A DNA stretch of 64,000 nucleotides, taken from NCBI RefSeq assembly GCF_001597745.1, contig NZ_LUHJ01000013.1:34213-98212 (forward strand). The letters are read 5' to 3'. Position 1 is the first letter of the stretch, and the number at the start of each line of letters is the position of its first letter. The stretch comes from Anabaena sp. 4-3 (GTDB taxonomy: Bacteria; Cyanobacteriota; Cyanobacteriia; Cyanobacteriales; Nostocaceae). Positions 9,683 to 18,714 of this stretch are shown here, in pieces. A program made the position numbers and the translations under genes. The notes under the pieces were generated by a model. That model saw nothing but the letters and a program-made list of their open reading frames with translations, made no database searches and was not told where the DNA came from.

Positions 9683-9760
9683 TGGGAATAGGGCATAGGG
9701 CATAGGGCATGAGATAAAGTATTAGTTTTTCCCAGTCCCTTCCAGTCCCTTCCAGTTCCC
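9683..9760. repeat. Short tandem repeats between the TCA-bypass genes
   Basis: Two short arrays lie in the spacer: an ATAGGGC heptamer (three copies near 9687-9710) and a CAGTCCCTTC unit (near 9731-9758). They separate the dehydrogenase from the decarboxylase without any visible terminator. Confidence 0.75.
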
Positions 9761-9784
9761 CAGATATTTAGTGAGGAATTTAAA

Positions 9785-11428
9785 ATGAATACCGCAGAAT
9801 TGTTAGTTAAGTGTTTAGAAAATGAAGGGGTAGAATATGTTTTTGGACTTCCAGGTGAGGAGAATTTACACGTTTTAGAAGCCATCAAACATTCATCAAT
9901 TCAATTTATTACAACTCGTCATGAACAGGGTGCAGCTTTCATGGCGGATGTTTACGGACGTTTAACCGGAAAAGCCGGGGTGTGTCTTTCTACCCTTGGC
10001 CCTGGGGCGACAAACTTAATGACTGGTGTAGCAGATGCTAACTTGGACGGTGCGCCATTAGTGGCAATTACGGGACAGGTGGGAACAGATAGAATGCACA
10101 TTGAATCACACCAATATTTAGATTTAGTGGCAATGTTTGCCCCTGTTACTAAGTGGAATAAACAGATAGTTAGACCGAGTATTACACCAGAAGTAGTGCG
10201 GAAAGCCTTCAAGCGATCGCAAACAGAAAAACCCGGTGCAGTTCATATAGATTTACCAGAAAATATTGCCGCCATGCCCGTAGAGGGCAAACCATTGCAT
10301 AAAGATAATATCGAAAAAACCTACGCTTCTTTTGCCAGCATTCGGGCAGCCGCCGCCGCTATTTCTCAAGCAGTTAACCCCATAATATTAGTCGGGAATG
10401 GAGCAATTCGCGCCCAAGCTAGTGATGCAGTCACGCAATTTGCCACCCAGATGAATATCCCTGTCGTTAATACCTTCATGGGTAAAGGTGTAATTCCCTA
10501 TACTCATCCTTTAGCATTATGGTCAGTAGGATTACAACAGCGAGATTTTATCACCTGCGGGTTTGATAATACAGATTTAGTAATTGCCATTGGCTATGAT
10601 TTAATTGAATTTTCCCCCAAAAAATGGAATCCTGAAGGTAAAATTCCCATTGTGCATATTGCCGCCAATTCTGCGGAAATCGATAGTAGTTATATTCCCA
10701 ATGTAGAAGTAATCGGAGATATTTCCGATTCGCTCATGGAAATATTAAGAGTAGCAGACCGACAAGGAAAACCCAACCCCTACGCTATTAGTTTACGGGC
10801 AAATATTCGGGCTGATTATGAACAATATGCCAATGATGAAGGTTATCCCATTAAACCGCAAAAGTTAATTTATGACTTGCGGCAAGTCATGGGGCCAGAT
10901 GATATTGTAATTTCTGATGTAGGCGCACATAAAATGTGGATTGCCCGCCATTATCATTGTCATAGTCCCAATACTTGCATTATTTCTAATGGCTTCGCCG
11001 CAATGGGTATAGCTATTCCTGGTGCTTTAGCCGCCAAACTTGTCTATCCTAACCGCAAAGTTGTAGCAGCTACCGGTGACGGTGGTTTTATGATGAATTG
11101 CCAAGAATTAGAAACAGCTTTGCGAGTGGGTACACCATTTGTCACCTTAATTTTTAATGATGGTGGCTACGGTTTAATTGAGTGGAAACAAGAAAATCAT
11201 TTTGGTAAAGGACATTCATCTTTTGTGCATTTTGGCAATCCTGATTTTGTCAAACTAGCCGAAAGTATGGGCTTAAAAGGTTATCGAGTTGAATCAACTT
11301 TAGATTTAATTCCTGTACTCAAAGAAGCCTTAGCTCAAGATGTCCCTGCTGTAATTGATTGTCCTGTAGACTACAGGGAAAACCGTAGGTTTACTCAAAA
11401 AGCCGGAGAGTTAAATTGTAGCGTGTAA
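9785..11428 (+). CDS. 2-oxoglutarate decarboxylase (acetolactate-synthase-like ThDP enzyme)
   Basis: A 547-residue thiamine-diphosphate enzyme of the acetohydroxyacid-synthase fold. The N-terminal Pyr domain has the activating Glu (E47 in RHEQGAAF). The central domain carries the Rossmann-like segment. The C-terminal PP domain has the ThDP/Mg motif starting at GDGGFMMN. Sequence alone would suggest acetolactate synthase. The partner dehydrogenase upstream instead fits the enzyme shown in Synechococcus 7002 to decarboxylate 2-oxoglutarate to succinic semialdehyde. Genuine IlvB usually has an IlvN partner, absent here. ATG 9785 has GAGGAA upstream. ThDP specificity is inferred from context. Confidence 0.88.
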   Translation: MNTAELLVKCLENEGVEYVFGLPGEENLHVLEAIKHSSIQFITTRHEQGAAFMADVYGRLTGKAGVCLSTLGPGATNLMTGVADANLDGAPLVAITGQVGTDRMHIESHQYLDLVAMFAPVTKWNKQIVRPSITPEVVRKAFKRSQTEKPGAVHIDLPENIAAMPVEGKPLHKDNIEKTYASFASIRAAAAAISQAVNPIILVGNGAIRAQASDAVTQFATQMNIPVVNTFMGKGVIPYTHPLALWSVGLQQRDFITCGFDNTDLVIAIGYDLIEFSPKKWNPEGKIPIVHIAANSAEIDSSYIPNVEVIGDISDSLMEILRVADRQGKPNPYAISLRANIRADYEQYANDEGYPIKPQKLIYDLRQVMGPDDIVISDVGAHKMWIARHYHCHSPNTCIISNGFAAMGIAIPGALAAKLVYPNRKVVAATGDGGFMMNCQELETALRVGTPFVTLIFNDGGYGLIEWKQENHFGKGHSSFVHFGNPDFVKLAESMGLKGYRVESTLDLIPVLKEALAQDVPAVIDCPVDYRENRRFTQKAGELNCSV

Positions 11429-11445
11429 ACAATTCAACTCTTTTT

Positions 11446-11509
11446 TAGGGTGCGTCAGAAGAGATAATTTGGTCAAGATGAACAGATTTTCGACATCTGA
11501 CGCACCCTA
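11446..11509. mobile_element. MITE-like palindromic element, TAGGGTGCGTCAG family (copy 1)
   Basis: A 64-bp element with perfect 13-bp terminal inverted repeats, TAGGGTGCGTCAG at 11446-11458 and its complement at 11497-11509. The inner 38 bases resemble those of the copy at 20162. It lies 18 bases after the decarboxylase gene and could act as a transcription stop. Confidence 0.8.
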
Positions 11510-11652
11510 CTAATGTGCCAGTTGTGTAAGCCCTAAAGAAATTACATTTCTCAGTAACTAAATGCCAATTTAGAATAAATGAATGTTGCTGTACGTCGCT
11601 TCAACTCTAAAATATAGTCAGTTGCAATTATCGCTTCATTAAATTCACGCTG

Positions 11653-12603
11653 ATGAACACAAAGAGCAAACCAGACTGGGCTGGTGAAAGTTTACTCTCC
11701 AACTTCGTTAATTTGTTAATTCAAACCAAACCCATTTATGGGGTGATGAAACAGCAAGCCAGACAAGTCCTGATTAAAACGGCTGAAAAAAATGGCATTC
11801 CCTGGCGGAAAAATTATCAGGCGTTGCAAACATCGGGAGCAAAAAAACTGTTATCAGCAGTGACTAACCCCCGTGTTGTCTATCCCGACTACTACAAAGT
11901 CCCCTTTCATGCTTACTCTGAGGGGAATTTGTGCTGGGAAGCTGCTTTTGAAACCGAGTCAGCGACTTATGCGATGGCGTTACGGGTATGGCCGCAAGAA
12001 AACCTAACTTGGGAAGATGCCCATGCTAGACTCAGAGGTACTTTTCATGATGCCTTAGAGACTTACGGGCCGAAACAAGTCAGGGATATTTTAGATATTG
12101 GTTGTTCTGTCGGTGTCTCCACTTTAGCACTACACCGTTATTACCAACGCCGGGAAAGATACCCAGTTCGCACCGTCGGCTTAGACTTGTCACCCTATAT
12201 GCTGGCTGTAGCTAGAACTAGAGATGTTAATAGTGAAATAGCCGAGTGGATTCATGGCAGAGCCGAAAATACAGGCTTACCAGACAACTCCTTTGATTTA
12301 GTAACACTCCAGTTTATCACCCATGAACTCCCCAGTTACGCCAGCGAGGAAATTTTCGCCGAGGCTAAAAGATTACTCAGACCGGGTGGTTATATAGCCA
12401 TAGTAGATAATAACCCGCGATCGCCTGTCATCCAAAACCTACCCCCCGTCCTCTTCACCCTCATGAAAAGCACCGAGCCGTGGAGTGACCAATACTACAG
12501 CTTTGACATCGAAGCAGCACTACAAAAAGTCGGTTTCCTAGAACCCGTCACCGTCCCCACCGACCCCCGACACCGGGCAATTATCGCCAAAAAACCAGAC
12601 TAA
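11653..12603 (+). CDS. SAM-dependent class I methyltransferase
   Basis: A 316-residue protein with a C-terminal Methyltransf_11-type domain. Motif I is DILDIGCSVGVSTLAL (about 145-160), followed by the acidic strand VGLDLSPYML, a post-motif DNSFDLVTLQFITHEL, and LRPGGYIAIVDNNP. The first 110 residues form a separate N-terminal region without a recognised motif. The methyl acceptor is unknown. A CrtI/CrtISO-like gene lies convergently downstream with only 25 bases between, but convergence gives no operon evidence. Small-molecule, quinone or lipid methylation are all possible. Confidence 0.85.
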   Translation: MNTKSKPDWAGESLLSNFVNLLIQTKPIYGVMKQQARQVLIKTAEKNGIPWRKNYQALQTSGAKKLLSAVTNPRVVYPDYYKVPFHAYSEGNLCWEAAFETESATYAMALRVWPQENLTWEDAHARLRGTFHDALETYGPKQVRDILDIGCSVGVSTLALHRYYQRRERYPVRTVGLDLSPYMLAVARTRDVNSEIAEWIHGRAENTGLPDNSFDLVTLQFITHELPSYASEEIFAEAKRLLRPGGYIAIVDNNPRSPVIQNLPPVLFTLMKSTEPWSDQYYSFDIEAALQKVGFLEPVTVPTDPRHRAIIAKKPD

Positions 12604-12608
12604 ACAAA

Positions 12609-12655
12609 AACTCCGCGCTCCTCTGCGTTTACCTCTGCGCTCCTTTGCGTTTCAA
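12609..12655. repeat. Imperfect CTCTGCGCTCC/TTTGCGTTT repeat at a gene 3' end
   Basis: A low-complexity stretch with repeated CTCCTCTGCGTTTA-like units spans the stop codon of the convergent oxidoreductase gene and encodes its last residues (KGAQR). Such sequence is a common dispersed repeat in Nostoc genomes, so the C-terminus here may be repeat-derived. Confidence 0.6.
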
Positions 12656-14185
12656 AACACCAACATCCTCAAGCATCTCCAAATGCTGACCCACCGAAGC
12701 AAGACTATTAGCCACAATCATTCCACTAGCAGCGACCGCAGGTAAACCGATCCCCGGAAAAGTCGAATCACCACAGCACATCAACCCAGCTAAAGGTGTG
12801 CTGTGTCCCGGAAATAAACCCTCGGCGGCGGAAATCGCAGGCCCGTAAGAACCACGATGACGACGTAAAAATCTAGCGTGTGTCAGGGGTGTACCTACCA
12901 AAGTAATGTCACAACGGCAGCGAATATCGGGAATAATTCTTTCTAAAGCTTGCCACATCACTTCAGAGCGCGATCGCTTTTGTTGTGCATATTCCTGACT
13001 GCTCCTGTCTATCCCCTCCCAAAGCTTGTAAGGTTCATTACCAGGAGTATAAACGTGAATTACGTGTTTTCCCTGTGGTGCTAGGGATGGGTCAAGAATG
13101 GAAGGTATAGATACCAACACCACATTTTGCGGCGCAGTCATCCCCAATTCCCAATCATTAACTACAATATAATGACAAGCCAAATCTGCTGGTAAACCTT
13201 GAGCATCAATACCAAGATGCAGGTGCATGAAACTATCACACTCAGGTATAGCTTGGCGTTGACTGCGAAACTTTGCTGGTACTGCTCCTTCTGGTAATAA
13301 CTTCAGCGTATCCCACACCGAAGCATTAGAAACAACTGCTCGCCGCGCCCGAATTTCTACACCATTTCGCAGCTTCACACCTACCGCCCGTTTACCTTCT
13401 ACCAAAATTTGCTCAACATGAGAGCCTAAGATTAATTTCCCGCCATGTTTTTCTAGTCCTTGCACCAACGCATTAACTAAAGCACCACTACCACCGACAG
13501 GATAATCTAACATTACTCCGGGTTTGTACCAGTCGGCAAACATAAAAGCGACTTCGGCGGCGTTAGTTCCTGATGCTGGTAGTCCAGAGAGGAGAAAACA
13601 CAACAAGTTTAGCCAATTTTTAATAAACGGGTCACGAACTACACCGTTCATTATCCGGTCAAAAGACCCCGTTAACTTGAGAACATTAACAGAATGTTTA
13701 GCTAAAGATGGGGCAAATTTACCCACAGTCAAAGCTGCACCTATATCTAAGCGTAAGGCAGATGGAGGCAGAGCGATCGCAGCTTGGGCGAGTGGGGACA
13801 TCACCTTTTGTAACTCTCGCCATTCTTTGACAGCATCCTGTCCCCGCAGTCTCGCTAAAACCTCACAAAATTGGTCGCCTCCGACTGCGGTATCAAAATC
13901 ACCTTCTGGTAAACGACAGCCCCAGGTATCATAGTTAACACAAGGTAAATCAACGCCAACTGCATCAAGAACTTGGCGCAAGGGGTTAACAGAAGGACTA
14001 TAAGACAACCCAGAGTAGAGAGAAGGGCCACAGTCAAATTTAAACCCCTGACGTTCAAAACTGTGCGCCGCACCACCAGGGATAGAATGACTCTCGCAGA
14101 CAGTCACCTCAAACCCATAGCGAGCCAAAATAGCCGCACAACTCAAACCACCAATACCGCTACCAATTACAACTACGTCAGTCAT
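12629..14185 (-). CDS. CrtI/CrtISO-family FAD-dependent oxidoreductase
   Basis: A 518-residue flavoprotein of the phytoene desaturase/carotene isomerase/retinol saturase family. The dinucleotide-binding motif is VIGSGIGGLSCAA (residues 6-18), followed by the second-strand acidic residue in VTVCES. PGGAAHSFERQGFKFDCGPSL is the family signature after it, and the FAD-contacting end reads CCGDSTFPGIGLPAVAASG (about 470-490). It differs from typical CrtH in the GGSA and GASM positions, so I do not call it CrtH. Likely a carotenoid or related polyene substrate at the membrane. The start codon ATG 14185 sits inside a GTCATTA heptamer tract. Confidence 0.82.
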   Translation of the reverse strand: MTDVVVIGSGIGGLSCAAILARYGFEVTVCESHSIPGGAAHSFERQGFKFDCGPSLYSGLSYSPSVNPLRQVLDAVGVDLPCVNYDTWGCRLPEGDFDTAVGGDQFCEVLARLRGQDAVKEWRELQKVMSPLAQAAIALPPSALRLDIGAALTVGKFAPSLAKHSVNVLKLTGSFDRIMNGVVRDPFIKNWLNLLCFLLSGLPASGTNAAEVAFMFADWYKPGVMLDYPVGGSGALVNALVQGLEKHGGKLILGSHVEQILVEGKRAVGVKLRNGVEIRARRAVVSNASVWDTLKLLPEGAVPAKFRSQRQAIPECDSFMHLHLGIDAQGLPADLACHYIVVNDWELGMTAPQNVVLVSIPSILDPSLAPQGKHVIHVYTPGNEPYKLWEGIDRSSQEYAQQKRSRSEVMWQALERIIPDIRCRCDITLVGTPLTHARFLRRHRGSYGPAISAAEGLFPGHSTPLAGLMCCGDSTFPGIGLPAVAASGMIVANSLASVGQHLEMLEDVGVLKRKGAQR

Positions 14186-14290
14186 TAGTTATTAGTCATT
14201 AGTCATTAGTCATTAGTCATTAGTTTTTCTGCCCCCACTCCCTCATCTCCCTCATCTCCCTCATCTCCCCCCACTCCCTCATCTCCTAAA
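14180..14290. repeat. Two short tandem repeats in a divergent promoter region
   Basis: A heptamer tract (AGTCATT, about six copies, 14180-14225) begins inside the start codon of the minus-strand oxidoreductase. It is followed by a nonamer tract (CTCCCTCAT, about five copies with a CCCCCACTC interruption, 14231-14288). Together they fill most of the space between the two divergent genes. Confidence 0.9.
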
Positions 14291-14348
14291 TTTTTTGTCT
14301 ATCCTAATAATAGGGGAATTCTTTATGTAAATTGCCAGCAGGTGCAAA

Positions 14349-15542
14349 ATGCTGCAAGTAGAACAAATATTGCATGACCGTTATCAAGTCTTACGACAAT
14401 TGGGTAACAATGGTATTCGTCAAACTTGGTTAGCTAAAGATTTACAAGCTCATGATACAGAAAATTCACAGGTTGTAGTTAAGCTTTTGGCTTTTGGTGG
14501 TGCGGTGCAGTGGGACGACTTGAAACTATTTGAACGGGAAGCGCAAATTCTCAAACAGCTAAATCATCCCCGCATTCCCCAATATATTGATTATTTTTGT
14601 GTTGATGACCGCACACTTTGGTTTGGTTTAGTTCAAGAATATATTCCCGGCGAATCACTCAAAGAAAAACTCACTGCTGGCAAAAGATTTACGGAAAAAC
14701 AAGCCAAGAAAATTGCAACTGAGGTACTAAAAATTCTCATGTATTTGCATGAGTTAAATCCTGGGGTTTTGCATCGTGATATTAAGCCCAGTAATTTAAT
14801 TTTGGGTGAGGATAAACATATTTATTTAGTAGATTTTGGCGCGGTTCAAGATAAGGCTGCTAAAGAGGGTGTGACTTTTACTGTTGTGGGAACTTATGGT
14901 TATGCACCGATGGAACAATATGGCGGTCGGGCTGTTCCAGCATCGGATTTATACGCACTTGGGGCTACTTTAATTTATCTGTTAACTGGTGTTTCTCCGG
15001 CGGAATTACCTCAGAAAGATTTACGGATACAATTTAGTAATTTAGTTAATCTGAGTCCGGGTTTTGTCAAATGGTTGCAAAAGCTGACAGAACCAGCACC
15101 AGAACAACGTTTTACTACTGCGAGTCAAGCTCTAGATGCGCTGAGAAATGGTTTAGCGGTGAAATCTGCAACCTTGACCCCACTACCACCGAGAAAACCG
15201 TTTATTAATAATTCTGGGTGTGGAATTAATAACACCACAGAGCAAGTACCGGAGGAAATTCAAGGATGGAATTGGGGGGCTTTTTTATTACCTTGGTTTT
15301 GGTTGTGGAGTAATCAAGTTTGGGTAGGATTATTTTGTTTTGTACCCCAAATTGGTTGGATAATGACGATCGGACTCGGTGCAAAAGGTAATGAATGGGC
15401 TTGGAAAAGTAGACGCTGGCGCAGTATTGAACAATTCAAAGACCATCAACGAGGTTGGGCGATCGCAGGTCTTTTAATCGGCGCACCCATCAGTATTGTA
15501 CTATGGGCGGGTGCGATCGCTTTACTCAAATCAGTGTTCTGA
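14349..15542 (+). CDS. Membrane-anchored Ser/Thr protein kinase
   Basis: A 397-residue Hanks-type kinase. The ATP Lys is in VVVKLL (about 46), the catalytic loop is HRDIKPSNLI, the Mg motif is DFGAVQ, and the activation end is GTYGYAPMEQYGG. The glycine loop is degenerate (LGNNGIRQTW, where GxGxxG is usual). After residue 300 the chain has a WNWGAFLLPWFWLW segment and two further hydrophobic helices, which would anchor it in the plasma membrane with the kinase inside. This C-terminal module is found in other cyanobacterial proteins. The substrate is unknown. ATG 14349 has CAGGTG upstream as a weak ribosome site. Confidence 0.88.
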   Translation: MLQVEQILHDRYQVLRQLGNNGIRQTWLAKDLQAHDTENSQVVVKLLAFGGAVQWDDLKLFEREAQILKQLNHPRIPQYIDYFCVDDRTLWFGLVQEYIPGESLKEKLTAGKRFTEKQAKKIATEVLKILMYLHELNPGVLHRDIKPSNLILGEDKHIYLVDFGAVQDKAAKEGVTFTVVGTYGYAPMEQYGGRAVPASDLYALGATLIYLLTGVSPAELPQKDLRIQFSNLVNLSPGFVKWLQKLTEPAPEQRFTTASQALDALRNGLAVKSATLTPLPPRKPFINNSGCGINNTTEQVPEEIQGWNWGAFLLPWFWLWSNQVWVGLFCFVPQIGWIMTIGLGAKGNEWAWKSRRWRSIEQFKDHQRGWAIAGLLIGAPISIVLWAGAIALLKSVF

Positions 15543-15692
15543 GTAGTTAGTAGCAACTAGCACACACAGCTATAATCTTGTTCGCCTGTATTTTTTGGCA
15601 GTTACCATTAGATACAATCCTCTAAGCGGTAATCTCTAGAGAGCAAGGAAAAATAGGGAAAGTCCTCCCCTGAAATTCCCTTGCTGCTTCAA

Positions 15693-16361
15693 CTACCCAT
15701 TAACTGGAGATTCCAACACCCCTATAGGACAAGCTACATTTGTGCCGCCTAAACCACAATAACCATTAGGATTTTTCGCTAGGTACTGCTGATGATAGGC
15801 TTCTGCGTAGTAAAATTCAGGAGCATCCAGAATTTCTGTAGTAATTTTCCCATATCCAGCCTTACTCAGAGCTTCTTGATAAGCATCCCGTGAAACTTCA
15901 GCTAGCTGTCTTTGCGTTGGGGAATAAACATAAATTCCTGAACGGTATTGAGTACCGACATCATTACCTTGACGCATACCTTGAGTGGGGTTGTGACTTT
16001 CCCAAAACACTTTGAGTAATTCCGCGTAACTAATCACCTGGGGATCAAACACCACAAATACTACTTCATTGTGTCCAGTCAAACCAGAACAAACTTCTTC
16101 ATAGGTAGGGTTAGGAGTGAAACCAGCAGCGTAACCCACCGCAGTTGTATAAACCCCTTGCTTTTGCCAGAACTTCCGTTCTGCACCCCAAAAACAACCC
16201 AAACCAAACAAAGCCATTTCCATACCTTCAGGAAAAGGCGGCTTGAGAGGGTTGTTATTCACATAATGAGTAGCTGGTACAGGCATCATTTGAGTTCTTC
16301 CCGGTAAAGCTTGCTCACGAGAGGGCATCACCAACTTTTTACCAAATCCAAATAATCCCAT
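15693..16361 (-). CDS. msrA: Peptide methionine sulfoxide reductase MsrA
   Basis: A 222-residue MsrA that reduces methionine-S-sulfoxide in oxidised proteins. The catalytic Cys is C56 in [31 protein letters not shown] and the C-terminal Cys residues (YCGLGGT, VACPIG) complete the signature and supply resolving thiols. I chose ATG 16359-16361 because GGGGA lies eight bases upstream; a start 27 bases earlier lacks a ribosome site. The first 45 residues extend before the MsrA core, as in other cyanobacterial forms. Confidence 0.93.
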   Translation of the reverse strand: MGLFGFGKKLVMPSREQALPGRTQMMPVPATHYVNNNPLKPPFPEGMEMALFGLGCFWGAERKFWQKQGVYTTAVGYAAGFTPNPTYEEVCSGLTGHNEVVFVVFDPQVISYAELLKVFWESHNPTQGMRQGNDVGTQYRSGIYVYSPTQRQLAEVSRDAYQEALSKAGYGKITTEILDAPEFYYAEAYHQQYLAKNPNGYCGLGGTNVACPIGVLESPVNG

Positions 16362-16467
16362 TGATTTCCCCACTAAATTCTTATACACATTTTTACTTTA
16401 CTTAATATTGTAATTCTTAAAATCAGACACACAACCCAATTCCAACTTTGCGCCCCTGGAGCGTTTC

Positions 16468-18621
16468 CTACCCCGCACTCTGTACACAAGCATGAACCAA
16501 CGGTAACAAAGGCCCCAATTGCTCTTGCCCATTCACCGCTAACTCACTGTGACATAAATAAACTCTCCCAGACACACGGGATAACAAATCTTGCAAAATC
16601 CTTTGTAAACGTTCAGCGTCTAACTGCTGTTCATCTTCTGCTGTCCAAGGTTGCCCTAATCTATCTTGCAAGAAAAACGGCGCACCAAACAAAGTAGCTG
16701 CCCCACCTTTAGCCCAGAGGGGTGAACCTGCATCTAGCCAAAAATGCCAACGGTGAAATCTTCGACTCACACGGTATTGAAAGATAGTTGCTAAGGTGAC
16801 TGCTTTTTTAGTTTTGCCGATAGAACGTATAGGATAAGGATTAGCGGTAATAGTCCCCTGGCGCAGTAGTTGAATAAACTCGGCGATGGTATTGGTATAT
16901 GTCGTCTGGAGATGATCAATTTGTCGCAGTCTGGTGTCAATTTCCCAATAGTGTTGAGCAGTTTCTAGTAATTCGCGCAGTGCTGCTAGTTGTTCGTAGG
17001 GAAGGTTACTACCATTCCATAAAAAGCGTTGAATGGCTCTATCTAACAGGGCAATGGGGCTAGGAATGAAATGCTGTTCTTTTTGCGATCGCTGTTGTTC
17101 TAACCACTCTAAAATCTCAGTATAAGCTGTAGTAGCAGCGTAACCAATCCGATCCCAACGTTCAAAGGTTTTCACAGGTAACAAATTCGGGTGTTCTGGA
17201 TGGGGGACAAAGCAGTAATCTGCTATTAATCCCGCCCTTACCGGATCGATATTTGTCGAGAGTGCGGCAGGAATTTCTGATGCTTCTGGTTTTTTACTCA
17301 AAACCACCAACATCTCGGCGACAGCATCCCGGTCTACCAAACGTCCCAAACCGGGGTAGACTAAAGCCAGCATGGTGAGTAACGCTCGAATCACAGGGGA
17401 ACTAACCAGGGGACGTTGCTCATTGAGAGACTCGACGGCGATATTTTGCTTGGTGAGGATTTCTACTAGAGCATAACGAGCGATCGCATCTAAACCAGGG
17501 GCAATAATTACTACCTCTTCTGCCGCCACTTGTCCCGACTTGATAGCAGAAGCAATCACTTGGGCTGTTTTCCGCAATAACTCAGAACGGGATGTAGTTT
17601 GAATTGAATGCACCACCCTGGGTAAATCTGACAATACCATTTGTGTAGTCACTGATTCCACCATTGGTGTAGCTAGTCTATCGGCTAACGAGTCTACAAC
17701 CGAATTGCTCAAAAGTTCTATTTGACAAAGCCTTCCTAACCCTGCCATATAATCAGGATCAGCCCCTAATCCCAATCGCACCCCACCATCAGGATTATAG
17801 CTAAACGCACCTACAACCCCTTGATTTAATAGCAACTCGAACAAATCACGCGCCACACCTGGATATTCATCTACATCATCCGCCAAGACAGCTTGATAAC
17901 GGCTAATTAGTTGCTGTTGATAATCCTGATGAGGTAGTAAATGCTGAGTGTAGAGTTCGGTAATAATTCCATAGGTAAGAAATCCCCTCTCTAAGCACCA
18001 ATTACGCCAATTTAGCAGCAAAGATGCCAAAAATTCCGGTTCTAGATCAAGGGACTGTTCATTTAAAGCTGTTTGCAAAATCTCAGCGATATCCTCACAA
18101 GCTTTACCACTATAAGCAGCTAACTGCATCAAGTCCAGAATGCGCCTGACTAAGCGGTACTCATTCACTCCCACACGGCGTAAAGTTGCTTCATCTAACT
18201 GCGCCCTCCAAAGTTTAGTGGCTAGTTCTTGCTCAGTTTCAGGGCGCAAACGCACAGGAAACTGTGCCTTAAGATTCAACAATTCAATCAGTAAAGGCCA
18301 AAATAAGATAACATCATCTTGAAAAAAACCTAATGGAGTTTTCGCCCGCACAGGATATTTTCCTAGGGTTTTGGTAACAATTTTGTCGCCTAATTCCCGA
18401 CGATTATCACCATTAGCAGCCAATACCAAAACCCCCGGTTTGGCTTGCTGAATCAATACAGATGGTGGGGTGTCACTGCTTGCATTCAGTAGAGCTTTTT
18501 TAGTATAAAATAACTCGTAAATCTGTTTTTCGTTTTGTACCCAAGCACAAAATTTTTCGATCAAGCGAGTAGTCTTACCACTGCGACTACTACCAACAAT
18601 CCAAACAGAATTAGAAACCAC
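16468..18621 (-). CDS. AddB/UvrD-like P-loop ATPase, putative recombination protein
   Basis: A 717-residue protein with a Walker A motif GSSRSGKT at residues 10-17. A Walker B-like motif LADDVDEYPG follows near residue 250. The order and spacing resemble the helicase-like domain of AddB and the UvrD superfamily, but I see no complete helicase motif set and no C-terminal nuclease Cys cluster. It starts at GTG 18619-18621 with AGGAG seven bases upstream. It probably acts on DNA in recombination or repair, but this is inferred from fold-level similarity. It is divergent from pcxA with 93 bases between. Confidence 0.6.
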   Translation of the reverse strand: MVSNSVWIVGSSRSGKTTRLIEKFCAWVQNEKQIYELFYTKKALLNASSDTPPSVLIQQAKPGVLVLAANGDNRRELGDKIVTKTLGKYPVRAKTPLGFFQDDVILFWPLLIELLNLKAQFPVRLRPETEQELATKLWRAQLDEATLRRVGVNEYRLVRRILDLMQLAAYSGKACEDIAEILQTALNEQSLDLEPEFLASLLLNWRNWCLERGFLTYGIITELYTQHLLPHQDYQQQLISRYQAVLADDVDEYPGVARDLFELLLNQGVVGAFSYNPDGGVRLGLGADPDYMAGLGRLCQIELLSNSVVDSLADRLATPMVESVTTQMVLSDLPRVVHSIQTTSRSELLRKTAQVIASAIKSGQVAAEEVVIIAPGLDAIARYALVEILTKQNIAVESLNEQRPLVSSPVIRALLTMLALVYPGLGRLVDRDAVAEMLVVLSKKPEASEIPAALSTNIDPVRAGLIADYCFVPHPEHPNLLPVKTFERWDRIGYAATTAYTEILEWLEQQRSQKEQHFIPSPIALLDRAIQRFLWNGSNLPYEQLAALRELLETAQHYWEIDTRLRQIDHLQTTYTNTIAEFIQLLRQGTITANPYPIRSIGKTKKAVTLATIFQYRVSRRFHRWHFWLDAGSPLWAKGGAATLFGAPFFLQDRLGQPWTAEDEQQLDAERLQRILQDLLSRVSGRVYLCHSELAVNGQEQLGPLLPLVHACVQSAG

Positions 18622-18714
18622 TCACCCTCTCCTAAGCAGATTTATATTTATACTTTGCGTTAATTTAAAAATAATAATCACCACGCAATCAACAATCTTG
18701 GATGATTACTCCCG

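Noticed and set aside
9785-11428. Acetolactate synthase IlvB
   Set aside because: The fold fits, but the neighbouring succinic semialdehyde dehydrogenase and absence of ilvN favour 2-oxoglutarate decarboxylase.
13524-13934. 136-codon open frame on the plus strand
   Set aside because: It lies wholly inside the minus-strand oxidoreductase, whose motifs are clear; no ribosome site.
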